From Bacteroidota bacterium (GTDB lineage Bacteria > Bacteroidota > Bacteroidia > Chitinophagales > Saprospiraceae), in assembly GCA_030147525.1 (NCBI GenBank), contig JASBVF010000007.1:124001-188000 (forward strand): 64,000 nt of DNA, in the 5' to 3' direction. Below the pieces are notes generated by a model. That model ran no database searches. It was not told where the DNA came from and saw only the letters and a program-made list of their open reading frames with translations. A program made the position numbers and the translations under genes. Of the stretch, positions 8,975 to 17,334 are shown piece by piece. Each line of letters begins with the position of its first letter. Position 1 is the stretch's first letter.

Positions 8975-10663
8975 GTGAACACCAGACAACTTATCGAATG
9001 CGTTCCCAACTTCTCCGAAGGCCGGGACATGACCATCATCAAACAGATCACCGACGAAATCGAAAGCGTCGAAGGCGTCAAACTCCTCGACGTGGACCCG
9101 GGCAAAGCTACCAACCGCACCGTCGTCACCTTCGTGGGAGAGCCGGAGCCGGTTATCCAGGCTGCATTTTTGGCCATCAAAAAAGCGGCGGAGGTCATCG
9201 ACATGAGCAAGCACAAAGGCGAACACCCCCGTATGGGCGCCACCGACGTTTGCCCGCTCATCCCTGTGGCAAATATTTCAATGGAAGAAACTGCCGAATG
9301 GGCCCACAAACTCGGTCGCATGGCCGGACGGGAACTCGACATCCCGTTTTTCATGTACGAATCGGCGGCCACTTCGCCACAGCGTCGCAACCTCGCCACC
9401 ATCCGGGCAGGCGAGTACGAGGGCATGGCCGAAAAACTGAAAAAACCGGAGTGGAAACCCGACTACGGCCCCGCCAAATTGAACCCGAAAGCAGGCGCAA
9501 CGGCCATCGGCGCACGGGATTTCCTCGTCGCCTACAACGTCAACCTGAACACCACGAGCGAGCGACGGGCCAACTCCGTCGCCTTCGACGTGCGGGAGCA
9601 GGGCCGGGTGAAACGCTCCGGCGACCCCATCACCGGCGAGATCATGCGGGACGAAAACGGAGAACCGCTGCGGGAACCGGGCGCCTGCAAGGCTGTAAAA
9701 GGCATCGGCTGGTACATCCCCGAGTACGGCATTGCCCAGGTGTCGATGAATTTGACCAACATCAGCGTGACGCCGGTACACGTGGCCTTCGAAGAGTGCT
9801 GCAAGAGCGCCGAAAGCCGGGGCATGCGTGTCACCGGTTCTGAGATCGTGGGGCTCGTTCCGTTAAAAGTGATGCTCGATGCGGGCCGCCATTTTTTACA
9901 AAAACAAAAATGGAGCACGGGCGTGCCGGAGGAAGAACTCATCCACATCGCAGCAAAATCACTGGGACTGGACGACCTCACGCCGTTTGACCCTAAGAAA
10001 AAAATCATCGAGTATAAGATGGCCGATGAAAATGCTAACCCGCTCATCAACATGAACCTGCGGTCCTTCGCCAACGAGACGGCCAAAGACAGCGCAACAC
10101 CCGGCGGCGGCTCGATTTCCGCTTATGTCGGGGCGCTCGGCGCAGCGCTCGGTACGATGGTCGCAAACCTCAGCGCCGGTAAACGGGGCTGGGACGACCG
10201 CCTGGAAGAGTTCTCCGCCTGGGCCGAAAAGGGCCAAAAACTCAAGGACACCCTGCTCCGTCTCGTCGATGAGGATACGGAAGCTTTCAACCAGATCATG
10301 GCTGCCTTCCGCCTGCCGAAGGAATCGGCGGAGGATAAAGCCGCCCGCAAAAAGGCCATCCAGGATGCTACCCGCTATGCCATCGAAACGCCGATGCGTA
10401 CGATGGAGGCCGCTTTCGAGGTGTTCGAACTGGCGGAGACGATGGTGAAGGAAGGCAATCCGAACTCCGTCTCCGATGCGGGTGTTGGTGCACTCTGCGC
10501 CCGTGCTGCCGTGCATGGCGCCTGGATGAACGTGAAAATCAACACAGGCAGCCTCGCCGACAAGGAACTGGCGGCCGATTTTTTGAAAAAAGCAGAAGCC
10601 ATTGCGAAGCAAACGGATGAAGCGGAGCGGCGGATTGTGAAGCTGGTGGAAGAGAAGATGTGA
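8975..10663 (+). CDS. ftcD: Bifunctional glutamate formimidoyltransferase / formimidoyltetrahydrofolate cyclodeaminase
   Basis: FtcD transfers the formimino group from formiminoglutamate (histidine breakdown) to tetrahydrofolate and then releases ammonia. The N-terminal formiminotransferase starts with ECVPNFSEGRD and covers about residues 1-330. The helical cyclodeaminase begins near residue 365 (FANETAKDSATPGGGSISAY) and runs to the end. The length of 562 is typical of the fused form. The start is GTG at 8975, chosen because the next Met would cut into the conserved N-terminus. No hut genes are visible in the window. Confidence 0.93.
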   Translation: MNTRQLIECVPNFSEGRDMTIIKQITDEIESVEGVKLLDVDPGKATNRTVVTFVGEPEPVIQAAFLAIKKAAEVIDMSKHKGEHPRMGATDVCPLIPVANISMEETAEWAHKLGRMAGRELDIPFFMYESAATSPQRRNLATIRAGEYEGMAEKLKKPEWKPDYGPAKLNPKAGATAIGARDFLVAYNVNLNTTSERRANSVAFDVREQGRVKRSGDPITGEIMRDENGEPLREPGACKAVKGIGWYIPEYGIAQVSMNLTNISVTPVHVAFEECCKSAESRGMRVTGSEIVGLVPLKVMLDAGRHFLQKQKWSTGVPEEELIHIAAKSLGLDDLTPFDPKKKIIEYKMADENANPLINMNLRSFANETAKDSATPGGGSISAYVGALGAALGTMVANLSAGKRGWDDRLEEFSAWAEKGQKLKDTLLRLVDEDTEAFNQIMAAFRLPKESAEDKAARKKAIQDATRYAIETPMRTMEAAFEVFELAETMVKEGNPNSVSDAGVGALCARAAVHGAWMNVKINTGSLADKELAADFLKKAEAIAKQTDEAERRIVKLVEEKM

Positions 10664-10678
10664 TTTTAATTATTCGCC

Positions 10679-10699
10679 AAAGTCATTTGTTTTGACTTT
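10679..10699 (+). terminator. Weak hairpin after ftcD
   Basis: AAAGTCA pairs with TGACTTT around a 7-nt loop, 15 nt after the ftcD stop. It lacks a long U tract and may act together with the stronger hairpin 20 nt downstream. Confidence 0.4.
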
Positions 10700-10718
10700 G
10701 ATGCAGTTTTTGAAAATT

Positions 10719-10747
10719 GTCTCACCGGGTTTCACACCCGGTGAGAC
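10719..10747. terminator. Strong hairpin between convergent genes
   Basis: GTCTCACCGGGT pairs perfectly with ACCCGGTGAGAC around TTCAC, a 12-bp GC-rich stem. It ends one base before the stop codon of the minus-strand gene at 10749. The U tract is poor on both strands. Confidence 0.65.
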
Positions 10748-10748
10748 A

Positions 10749-11522
10749 TCATTCAACAAACACCTCATCCAAAAATACCCACCCCGTTTGCCCTTTCCCG
10801 GGATGCCAATCCTGCAGCGAAGACAGTGCTTTCAGGCGCAGGGTAAGTTCCCGGTATTTTTTCTTCGGGATGGAAATTTCAACTAACTCGAGGCTCGATG
10901 GCTGGTCCTCTCCCGCATTGGTGATTGCTTTCCGTACAATCAGTTTTCCCTTTTCATCAAAAATCTCTACCGCCTGCGGCAAAAAAATCCATGCTCCCTG
11001 CTGCCGCATCAGGCTGACAGTCACCAGCCGTATTTTTTTCTTTTTATTGAAAAAACATCGGAGCGACACCTCCTGCTGATCGAACCCCAGCCAGTTTTCC
11101 CTGAAATTTTCATCGCCAAGCTGACCGTCGCAGAGGGTGCACCATCCGTTGGCGGCGTACTTGTCCGGCGTGGGTGAAATAGCTATGCTGTCGATGCTTC
11201 CGGCCGCGAGAGAAAGCACCTGTACCGTCTTCGTTTCAGAGGGCAGGAAGCCGTCGCAGAAAGATTTTGCTTTGATCCGGGCGGGTTCGGTTACGCTGAG
11301 GGGCTGGCGGTAAACCGGTGAGTTTTTATCAGGTTCGCTGCCATCGGTGGTGTAGCGGATGACGGCGTTTTTCATCCGGAAATCAAAAGAAACGGTCGAC
11401 TCAGGAGTCAATATCAGGCGGGCTGCGGGCGTTTGTGGCGGGGCAAGTTGCAATGTTTGCGAAGCGACAGAAAACCAGGTGAAGCCCGGCAACAGGAGAA
11501 GAAATATTTTTTGCACCGCCAT
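10749..11522 (-). CDS. Secreted protein with chitobiase/FN3-associated domain
   Basis: A signal peptide (about residues 1-21) is followed by a segment typical of the chitobiase C-terminal / FN3-associated domain: IRYTTDGSEPDKNSPVY near residue 55. The remaining 150 residues form a beta-sandwich-like region with a discoidin flavour (GWCTLCDGQLGDENFRENW, later YRELTLRLKAL). This combination usually accompanies surface or periplasmic carbohydrate-active proteins, but no catalytic domain is present. The reading frame ends on DEVFVE next to a strong hairpin. Confidence 0.7.
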   Translation of the reverse strand: MAVQKIFLLLLPGFTWFSVASQTLQLAPPQTPAARLILTPESTVSFDFRMKNAVIRYTTDGSEPDKNSPVYRQPLSVTEPARIKAKSFCDGFLPSETKTVQVLSLAAGSIDSIAISPTPDKYAANGWCTLCDGQLGDENFRENWLGFDQQEVSLRCFFNKKKKIRLVTVSLMRQQGAWIFLPQAVEIFDEKGKLIVRKAITNAGEDQPSSLELVEISIPKKKYRELTLRLKALSSLQDWHPGKGQTGWVFLDEVFVE

Positions 11523-11572
11523 TTTTGAATTCGATTTTAAAAAATGAAAAACCGCCTGGCAATTTCCCCCGC

Positions 11573-11606
11573 TACTGCCTACCGGCCTACTCGCCTACTG
11601 CCTACT
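11573..11606 (+). repeat. 8-nt word array TACTCGCC, one-armed
   Basis: The units TACTGCC, TACCGGCC, TACTCGCC and TACTGCC follow in tandem, then TACTAAAA leads into the terminator at 11610. The same words recur at 16449, 23690 and 24685. Confidence 0.65.
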
Positions 11607-11609
11607 AAA

Positions 11610-11648
11610 AAAGGCTAACCTGCATGACGCAAGTTAGCCTTTGTTTTT
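11610..11648. terminator. Hairpin terminator after moxR-type gene
   Basis: AAAGGCTAAC (11610-11619) pairs with GTTAGCCTTT (11633-11642). On the minus strand the stem is followed by TTTTTTA, and on the plus strand by GTTTTTT. It serves the MoxR gene ending at 11666. Confidence 0.85.
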
Positions 11649-11665
11649 TATCAAAACGCCCGTTT

Positions 11666-12637
11666 TTAAAACAAGCTCTGGATGATATTTTCTTCGGTAA
11701 TGCCTTCCGCTTCCGCTTTGTAGTTCCGCACGATGCGGTGGCGGAGTACGTAGTTGGCGATAGCCCGCACGTCCTCGATGTCGGGGGAGTACTTGCCGTT
11801 GATGGCGGCATGGACTTTGGCGCCCAGCACGAGGTATTGCGAAGCACGTGGCCCTGCGCCCCAGGAAATGTAATTGTTCACCTTGTCGGTGGCACGCTCA
11901 GTGCCCGGGCGGGTTTTCGTGGCCAATGAAACAGCGTATTCCAGCACGTTGTCGGAGACGGGAATTTTACGCACAAGCTGCTGGAAGTCAAGGATTTGAC
12001 GGTCGTTCAGGATGTGCTTCAGTTCCGACTTCTGTACGCCGGTTGTATTTTTTACCACGTCGATTTCCTCCTGGTAGGAAGGATAGTCGAGCGGAATGTT
12101 GAACATGAAACGGTCGAGCTGGGCCTCCGGCAGCGGGTAGGTTCCCTCCTGCTCGATCGGGTTTTGCGTCGCCAAAACGAAAAACGGAGACGGCAGTGCG
12201 TGGCGCTGACCAGCCACAGTTACCGAGCGCTCCTGCATGGCTTCCAGCAGGGCTGCCTGTGTTTTGGGCGGCGTCCGGTTGATCTCGTCAGCGAGTACGA
12301 TATTGGAGAAAAGCGGGCCTTTGTTGAATTTGAAATGCCGGTCTTCGTCGAGGATCTCAGAGCCTGTGATGTCTGAAGGCATCAGGTCAGGCGTAAACTG
12401 AATCCGTTTGAAACCAAGGTCGAGTACTTCGGAAATGGTGCTGACGAGCAGTGTTTTTGCCAAACCCGGCACCCCTACGAGCAGACTGTGGCCGTTGCCA
12501 AACAGTGAGATGAGTACGGTTTTCACCACCTCGTCCTGGCCAACGATGATCTTGGCAATTTCTTTCTTTAAGTCTTTGTAGGATTGCGCCAAAGCGTCTA
12601 CGGCTTCGACGTCGGATTTGTAGGTTGTCTGAGACAT
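11666..12637 (-). CDS. MoxR family AAA+ ATPase
   Basis: MoxR ATPases act as chaperone-like factors, usually beside DUF58 and VWA-domain proteins. Walker A is GVPGLAKT at residues 55-62, and Walker B is VLADEINRTPPKTQ with sensor ATQNPIEQEGTYPLPEAQLDRF. The C-terminal lid region ends with AEAEGITEENIIQSLF. The length of 323 residues is typical. The usual partner genes (DUF58, BatA/BatB) are not adjacent here: cysS lies upstream and a hairpin terminator closes it downstream, so it appears monocistronic. Confidence 0.92.
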   Translation of the reverse strand: MSQTTYKSDVEAVDALAQSYKDLKKEIAKIIVGQDEVVKTVLISLFGNGHSLLVGVPGLAKTLLVSTISEVLDLGFKRIQFTPDLMPSDITGSEILDEDRHFKFNKGPLFSNIVLADEINRTPPKTQAALLEAMQERSVTVAGQRHALPSPFFVLATQNPIEQEGTYPLPEAQLDRFMFNIPLDYPSYQEEIDVVKNTTGVQKSELKHILNDRQILDFQQLVRKIPVSDNVLEYAVSLATKTRPGTERATDKVNNYISWGAGPRASQYLVLGAKVHAAINGKYSPDIEDVRAIANYVLRHRIVRNYKAEAEGITEENIIQSLF

Positions 12638-12740
12638 ATTTTTACGTGATGTTGTGCTTGGATGATGATTGGTGGTTTCCTGCTGGTCATTTGGAACGGG
12701 TTAAAAACGGCGAAAAGACGGTTTTTGTTTCGAAGCTTTT

Positions 12741-12819
12741 TGATTTACGAATTGGGATTTGCGATTCAGGTGTGATTTATGTTCAAACCCGCAATCGCAA
12801 ATCCCGGATCGTAAATGAT
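12741..12819 (+). repeat. Word-built hairpin (GGGATTTGCGATT type) at the cysS stop
   Basis: The left arm (about 12742-12766) and right arm (about 12790-12819) pair through GGGATTTGCGATT with AATCGCAAATCCC, and GATTTACGA with TCGTAAATG. The outer end touches the cysS stop codon at 12819-12821. The words resemble those at 20531-20603. Confidence 0.7.
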
Positions 12820-14318
12820 CAGGCCTTCGACCAGGTTGCCCCTTCTTTGCTGTCTTTCACAACAATGTCGAGTTCTTTCAACACATCCCTGATTTTATCG
12901 GAAGTTCCCCAGTCCTTGTTCGTGCGGGCTGTTTGGCGCATTTCGAGAATGAGATTCATCAAACCATCCACCACGCCGTCGCCGGATGAAGCAAAGTCTT
13001 CCGTCAGCAGGCCGAAGATATCGAAAATGAAATCGTTGAAAGTTTGTTTCAATCGTTCCAGCGTCTCAGCCGTAACGTCGCCAAGGGACAACTGCCCGCC
13101 CTTCAGGCTGTTGATTTTGGTCACCAGTTCGAAGAGGCTGGCCAGTGCTTTGGGCGTGTTGAAATCGTCGCTCATGTCGTTGAATGCGAGGTCGATGAGC
13201 GAGTTGATTTCTTTGTCCAGGTCTCCGGCCTTGCCGTTGCCGGGGTGCGAAAGTTCCTGTAAAACTTTTTGACCTTCCATCAAGCGGCGGTAGCCTTTTT
13301 CGGCAGCTTGCAGGGCATCGTCGGTCATGTCGAGTGTGCTGCGGTAGTGCGTTTGCAACATAAAAAACCGCACGACCATCGGCGAGTAAGCTTTCGTCAA
13401 ATGCTTGCTCTGGCCGGTGAACAGTTCGCCGGGCATGATGGAGTTGCCGTCGCTCTTCGACATTTTTTTGCCTTCGAGCAGGAGCATGTTGCCGTGCATC
13501 CAGTAGTTACATGGCGCATGGCCACAGACGCCGTAGTTCTGGGCGATTTCGTTTTCGTGGTGCGGGAATTTCAGGTCGCCGCCGCCACCGTGGATGTCGA
13601 ATTTTTCACCGAGATATTTCGTACTCATCGCCGAGCATTCGAGGTGCCAGCCGGGAAAACCCACTGACCAGGGCGCCTGCCAGCGCATCAGGTGTTCGGG
13701 TGCTGCTTTGATCCAGATGGCAAAATCGGACGGGTGTCTTTTTTCATCCTGATTTTTCAGGTTGTCCCGTGTTTCCGTGAGCAGGTCTTCGATTTTGCGG
13801 CCGGAGAGCTTGCCGTACACGCCGTATTTTTCAGCAAATTTCAACGTGTCGAAATAAACGGAGCCGTTTTGCTCATAGGCCAAACCATTGTCAATGATGG
13901 CCTGCACCATTTCGATTTGTTCGATGATGTGGCCGGTGGCTCTTGGCTCTATGTTGGGCGGCAGGACGTTGAAGATTTTCATCATTTCATGAAAACCATT
14001 CATGTACTGCTGCACGATTTCCATCGGCTCGAGTTGTTCAAGGCGGGCTTTTTTTGAAATTTTATCCTCCCGGCCGGTGTCGGCGTCGCCTTCGAGGTGG
14101 CCCACGTCGGTGATGTTGCGCACGTAGCGCACCTTGTAGCCGAGGTGCTGCAGGTAGCGATAGATGATGTCAAAACCCACGAAAGTCCGGCAGTTGCCGA
14201 GGTGTACGTCGCTGTAAACCGTAGGGCCGCAAACGTACATGCCGACCCGGCCTTCGTGAATGGGTTTGAAAATTTCCTTTTTACCGGAGTAACTGTTGTA
14301 AATCTGAATTTCCTTCAT
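12819..14318 (-). CDS. cysS: Cysteinyl-tRNA synthetase
   Basis: Class I synthetase charging tRNA-Cys. The zinc ligand C30 is followed by [12 protein letters not shown], with the HIGH-type motif HLGN at residues 39-42. KMSKS is at about 284-288 ([12 protein letters not shown]). WHLECSAM and [15 protein letters not shown], which carry further zinc ligands, are present. The length of 499 is normal. The last residues ([13 protein letters not shown]) match the conserved C-terminus, and the stop codon lies at the edge of a word hairpin. Confidence 0.96.
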   Translation of the reverse strand: MKEIQIYNSYSGKKEIFKPIHEGRVGMYVCGPTVYSDVHLGNCRTFVGFDIIYRYLQHLGYKVRYVRNITDVGHLEGDADTGREDKISKKARLEQLEPMEIVQQYMNGFHEMMKIFNVLPPNIEPRATGHIIEQIEMVQAIIDNGLAYEQNGSVYFDTLKFAEKYGVYGKLSGRKIEDLLTETRDNLKNQDEKRHPSDFAIWIKAAPEHLMRWQAPWSVGFPGWHLECSAMSTKYLGEKFDIHGGGGDLKFPHHENEIAQNYGVCGHAPCNYWMHGNMLLLEGKKMSKSDGNSIMPGELFTGQSKHLTKAYSPMVVRFFMLQTHYRSTLDMTDDALQAAEKGYRRLMEGQKVLQELSHPGNGKAGDLDKEINSLIDLAFNDMSDDFNTPKALASLFELVTKINSLKGGQLSLGDVTAETLERLKQTFNDFIFDIFGLLTEDFASSGDGVVDGLMNLILEMRQTARTNKDWGTSDKIRDVLKELDIVVKDSKEGATWSKA

Positions 14319-14326
14319 AATGGCCG

Positions 14327-14334
14327 CAAAAGTA
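14327..14334 (-). promoter_or_regulatory. Predicted -7 box for cysS
   Basis: CAAAAGTA on the plus strand reads TACTTTTG on the minus strand, 8 nt before the ATG at 14318. This predicts a very short leader. A -33 TTG is not seen at the expected distance; the upstream DNA is a short 7-nt word stretch (TTGGTAA type, 14340-14370). Confidence 0.5.
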
Positions 14335-14389
14335 GGGAGTTGGTAATTGGTAATGGATGATTAGGTATTGAAAATTTTAACAATTTTAA

Positions 14390-15436
14390 TCACCACGAGA
14401 AACGTACAACAACGGGAAAGTGATCGGAAAGTTCCACATCCGGTACCCGGTAATCGGCGATTTTAAATTTTGGGTCCATCAGAATGTGATCGATGCGCAG
14501 GGCGGGCAGCTTGCCGTTGAAGGTGGAGCTGATGCCTGCGCCCTTTTCCCGAAAACTATCCTGCAAACCTTCCGACAGCAGGCGGTACACGTAGGACACC
14601 GGAGGGTCGTTCAAGTCGCCGCAAAGCAAGACCGGGTGGGGGCTTTGTGACATGTGATTTTTGACCAAATTGGCCTGCGAAGCACGTATGGTGACTGCCC
14701 GTTTATATTGCTTCATGACAAAGCGAATGTCCCGCCAGGTTTGTTTTTCACGCAGGTCGCCATTCGTGGCAATTTTTGTGGCAGTTTGGGTGAGGCTGTT
14801 CGATTGGAGGTGGGCCGAATAGACCCGCACGATGCCCTCCGGCGTTTTCAGGTCGGCCCAAACGCAGGAGTTGCCAATGCTTTCTAAGGGGACAGTTCCT
14901 TTTTTGACGATGGGGAATCTTGAAAAAATGGCGGTGCCTTTGAATTTGTGTTGATGCTTGTAAGCGAAAGCTTTAGCAATAAGGTCGGTTACCCGGGCCT
15001 GGGTTGCTTCCTGGACGCACATGATTTCCGGCGTGCTGTATTTTTTACCGAGCCGGTCGAAGGTTGTTGCGATTTGATTTTTTTTCTGCTCATCGTCGCT
15101 TCGGATGTTTCGGAAGCCGGCGACGTTGTAAGTCATCACGGTGATTTCACCCTCTTTTTTTTCAGCACTTTTAAAAAAATGAAATCCGAAAAAACTGGTG
15201 AAATACCCAATCCCTACCACAATGCAGCCCAGCGAAAACAGAAAGTACCAGTTTTTTTTCAGCAGCCAGAAAAGAATAAATGCAATATTCCCCATCAGCA
15301 GCACCGGATATGCCAGCCCCAAAAATGTGAAATGCCAAACCCTGGCCGGATTAATAAACGGCGAGAGGTAGGCCAGCAGGGTTATCAAAACCAGCAGCAC
15401 ATTTGCCCAGCGCAGAAGTAGGTGGAAAAATTTCAT
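14390..15436 (-). CDS. Endonuclease/exonuclease/phosphatase (EEP) family membrane protein
   Basis: Starting at the ATG at 15436, the protein has 348 residues. Three hydrophobic helices (about 1-90) are followed by an EEP domain: MTYNVAGF (metal site Asn), CVQEATQARVTDL (Glu), LLCGDLNDPP (catalytic Asp/Asn) and IDHILMD near the end, with SDHFPVVV carrying the final His. Such proteins are common in Bacteroidota, often annotated as AP-endonuclease-like. The substrate could be nucleic acid or a phosphoester lipid. The longer reading frame to 15484 would be encoded by hairpin repeat DNA and is rejected. Confidence 0.85.
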   Translation of the reverse strand: MKFFHLLLRWANVLLVLITLLAYLSPFINPARVWHFTFLGLAYPVLLMGNIAFILFWLLKKNWYFLFSLGCIVVGIGYFTSFFGFHFFKSAEKKEGEITVMTYNVAGFRNIRSDDEQKKNQIATTFDRLGKKYSTPEIMCVQEATQARVTDLIAKAFAYKHQHKFKGTAIFSRFPIVKKGTVPLESIGNSCVWADLKTPEGIVRVYSAHLQSNSLTQTATKIATNGDLREKQTWRDIRFVMKQYKRAVTIRASQANLVKNHMSQSPHPVLLCGDLNDPPVSYVYRLLSEGLQDSFREKGAGISSTFNGKLPALRIDHILMDPKFKIADYRVPDVELSDHFPVVVRFSW

Positions 15437-15447
15437 CGGGTGGTTAC

Positions 15448-15508
15448 TGATTGGTGACTGGTGATTGGTGATTGGACTACCCAATTACCAATCACCAGTC
15501 ACCAATCA
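15448..15508 (+). repeat. Near-perfect 28-bp hairpin of four 7-nt words (TGATTGG)
   Basis: The left arm 15448-15475 is TGATTGG, TGACTGG, TGATTGG, TGATTGG. The loop is ACTAC. The right arm 15481-15508 is CCAATTA, CCAATCA, CCAGTCA, CCAATCA. The arms pair over 28 bp with one mismatch, including the variant second word (TGACTGG opposite CCAGTCA). The last three bases are the stop codon of the rhomboid gene. Confidence 0.9.
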
Positions 15509-16435
15509 CTTCTTGCTTGCATTAAATAAAAATTCTTTTTCAGAAGGTGACAGGCTGTCATAGCCCGTTTGTTTGATCTTATCGAGAATAGCGTCAAGTT
15601 TTTCCTGGTGAGAGAGGTCTTCAGGAGAGGTGCCACGCTGACGGCCACTGCCGGAGCGCTGTTTTTTTGCATTGGGGTTTTTGTAGGCGACTTTAGGGCC
15701 CGGCGCTTTTTCTGAAAATAAATTACTGAAAAATGAAGTGATCGAATTCAGGATACTGTTGACCGGTGTGGTCAAGTCGTTTCCGTGTTGCAGTTGCTGT
15801 GCAATGATGTACCCCATGACTGCCCCGCCGAGGTGGCCAAAGCTGCCGCCGGAATTGTTGTTGTTCGAAAGTCCGATGATGTCCAGAAAAAACAGAACGG
15901 CCACGATGTATTTCAATTTCACATCTCCCAGAAAGAGCAGGGAAATGTTGTAGTCCGGCGCTGTCTTTCCAGCCACCACCAGAATAGCCATGAACGCTGC
16001 CGAAGCGCCGAGTGCATACGCACCAAAATCGAACGGAGTCGGCACATTAGCCATGATGAAATAAGCGAAGCCACCGGCCAAACCTCCCAGCAGGTAAATT
16101 GGTAAAATCCGCCGGTCGCCCAGCAGGTCGCCAACGATGCGGCCGAACCAGTACAACAGCAGCATGTTCCAGAGGATGTGCCAGAAGTCGGTATGCAGGA
16201 ACATGTGGGTGATGAAAACCCAGGGGTGCGTCAGGTTGTGCTTCCAGTCGGCGCCAACCATGAAAAAGCGCAGCAGCTTCTGGTAAGCCATCCCGTCGCC
16301 GTCGCCGATGGGCATCATGATCAACTTCGCCAGTATCGCCACCACAAATACGCCAATGTTGACCAGGATGATCCGGGTCAGCATATTGCCGTAACTAAAC
16401 TGCCGCTTTACATCGTACCAAATCGAACTGAACAT
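15506..16435 (-). CDS. Rhomboid family intramembrane serine protease with C-terminal cytoplasmic tail
   Basis: Rhomboids cleave membrane proteins within the bilayer. The catalytic Ser is in YALGASAAF and the catalytic His in FGHLGGA. The HILWNMLLL stretch supplies the conserved His and Asn of helix 2. Six hydrophobic segments cover about residues 20-230. The tail of 80 residues is basic and disordered, then ends in a small helical motif (LDAILDKIKQTGYDSLS) seen in many Bacteroidota rhomboids. It follows the second rhomboid gene in the same direction. Its stop codon is part of the hairpin at 15448. Confidence 0.9.
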   Translation of the reverse strand: MFSSIWYDVKRQFSYGNMLTRIILVNIGVFVVAILAKLIMMPIGDGDGMAYQKLLRFFMVGADWKHNLTHPWVFITHMFLHTDFWHILWNMLLLYWFGRIVGDLLGDRRILPIYLLGGLAGGFAYFIMANVPTPFDFGAYALGASAAFMAILVVAGKTAPDYNISLLFLGDVKLKYIVAVLFFLDIIGLSNNNNSGGSFGHLGGAVMGYIIAQQLQHGNDLTTPVNSILNSITSFFSNLFSEKAPGPKVAYKNPNAKKQRSGSGRQRGTSPEDLSHQEKLDAILDKIKQTGYDSLSPSEKEFLFNASKK

Positions 16436-16448
16436 TATAATCGTTTTT

Positions 16449-16526
16449 AGTAGGCCAGTAGGCGGGTAAGCTTTGCCGGTACTGCGTGGGTACTCGCCTA
16501 CTTGCCTACCGGCTTACTCGCCTACT
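16449..16526 (+). repeat. 8-nt word hairpin (GTAGGCNN / TACTCGCC) between the two rhomboid genes
   Basis: The left arm is GTAGGCCA, GTAGGCGG, GTAAGC and the right arm is TACTCGCC, TACTTGCC, TACCGGCT, TACTCGCC, TACT. It is an imperfect hairpin ending next to the stop codon (16527-16529) of the second rhomboid gene. Confidence 0.75.
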
Positions 16527-17150
16527 TCAATAAAGCCTTTCCCCTCTCGACCGCCAGTACATGATCAACAAAAAGCCGAACAACGCTCCGCCTACGTGTG
16601 CAAAGTGTGCCACGCCCGGCATAAAGTTGCCGATGCCAAGGAAAATTTCAAGACCGGCATAAATCAAAACGAAGTACTTCGCCTTCATTTTTACCGGCGG
16701 GATGATCAATTGAATGATGCTGTTCGGGAACTGCATCCCGTAAGCAGCAAGGATACCAAACACTGCACCGGAAGCACCCAACATCGGGATGTTTACTGCA
16801 TCAGCAGGTACCATCCCCTGGCTGATTTCAATGTATTGAACGATGAACTGCAAAACCAATGCGCCGAGGCCGGTAAAAAGATAGAAAAATAAAAATTTCT
16901 TGGGTCCCCAAGCCATCTCTACAGGCGTTCCAAACATGTACAAAGCGAACATGTTGAAGAAAATATGGGTAAAATTCCCGTGCATGAACATGTACGTGAT
17001 GACCTGATAGGGTTCAAAATATTCTGAAGTCGGAAAAAATACAGCCAGCCGGATCAGCCATTCCTGACCAAAATCACCGGTCAGGTGGGTAACCACGTAA
17101 GCAAGGATATTGATAATCAATAAGTTCTTAACAACGTCGGAAATATACAT
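16527..17150 (-). CDS. Rhomboid family intramembrane serine protease
   Basis: It has 207 residues from the ATG at 17150 (MYISDVVKNLL, the usual Bacteroidota rhomboid start). An upstream ATG at 17216 would add 22 non-conserved residues. Catalytic Ser is in MLGASGAVFG and catalytic His in AHFAHVGGALFG. HGNFTHIFFNMFAL carries the helix-2 His and Asn. Six membrane segments are visible. Two rhomboid paralogues in tandem is a common arrangement in this phylum. Confidence 0.9.
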   Translation of the reverse strand: MYISDVVKNLLIINILAYVVTHLTGDFGQEWLIRLAVFFPTSEYFEPYQVITYMFMHGNFTHIFFNMFALYMFGTPVEMAWGPKKFLFFYLFTGLGALVLQFIVQYIEISQGMVPADAVNIPMLGASGAVFGILAAYGMQFPNSIIQLIIPPVKMKAKYFVLIYAGLEIFLGIGNFMPGVAHFAHVGGALFGFLLIMYWRSRGERLY

Positions 17151-17300
17151 GCGTGAATTTTGAATTGTTCTGAAACTTGCCAACTGCCCGCCAATTATCG
17201 GAAAGCCGGCAATCATCAACGGTGAATCAGCCGCTCAAAGATAGGCAGCCGCCGTGATTGTCCTAAAACATCAGGTGGAAAACATGGAAGACAGGGAAAT

Positions 17301-17332
17301 AGTTGGCAGTTGCTCGTAACCCCCTGCCAACT
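17301..17332 (+). repeat. Short hairpin just 3' of the kmo gene
   Basis: AGTTGGCAG pairs with CTGCCAACT around a 14-nt loop, and the outer bases again use the words CAGTTGC and AACTGCT. It ends 2 nt before the kmo stop codon at 17335-17337 (minus strand). Confidence 0.6.
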
Positions 17333-17334
17333 GC

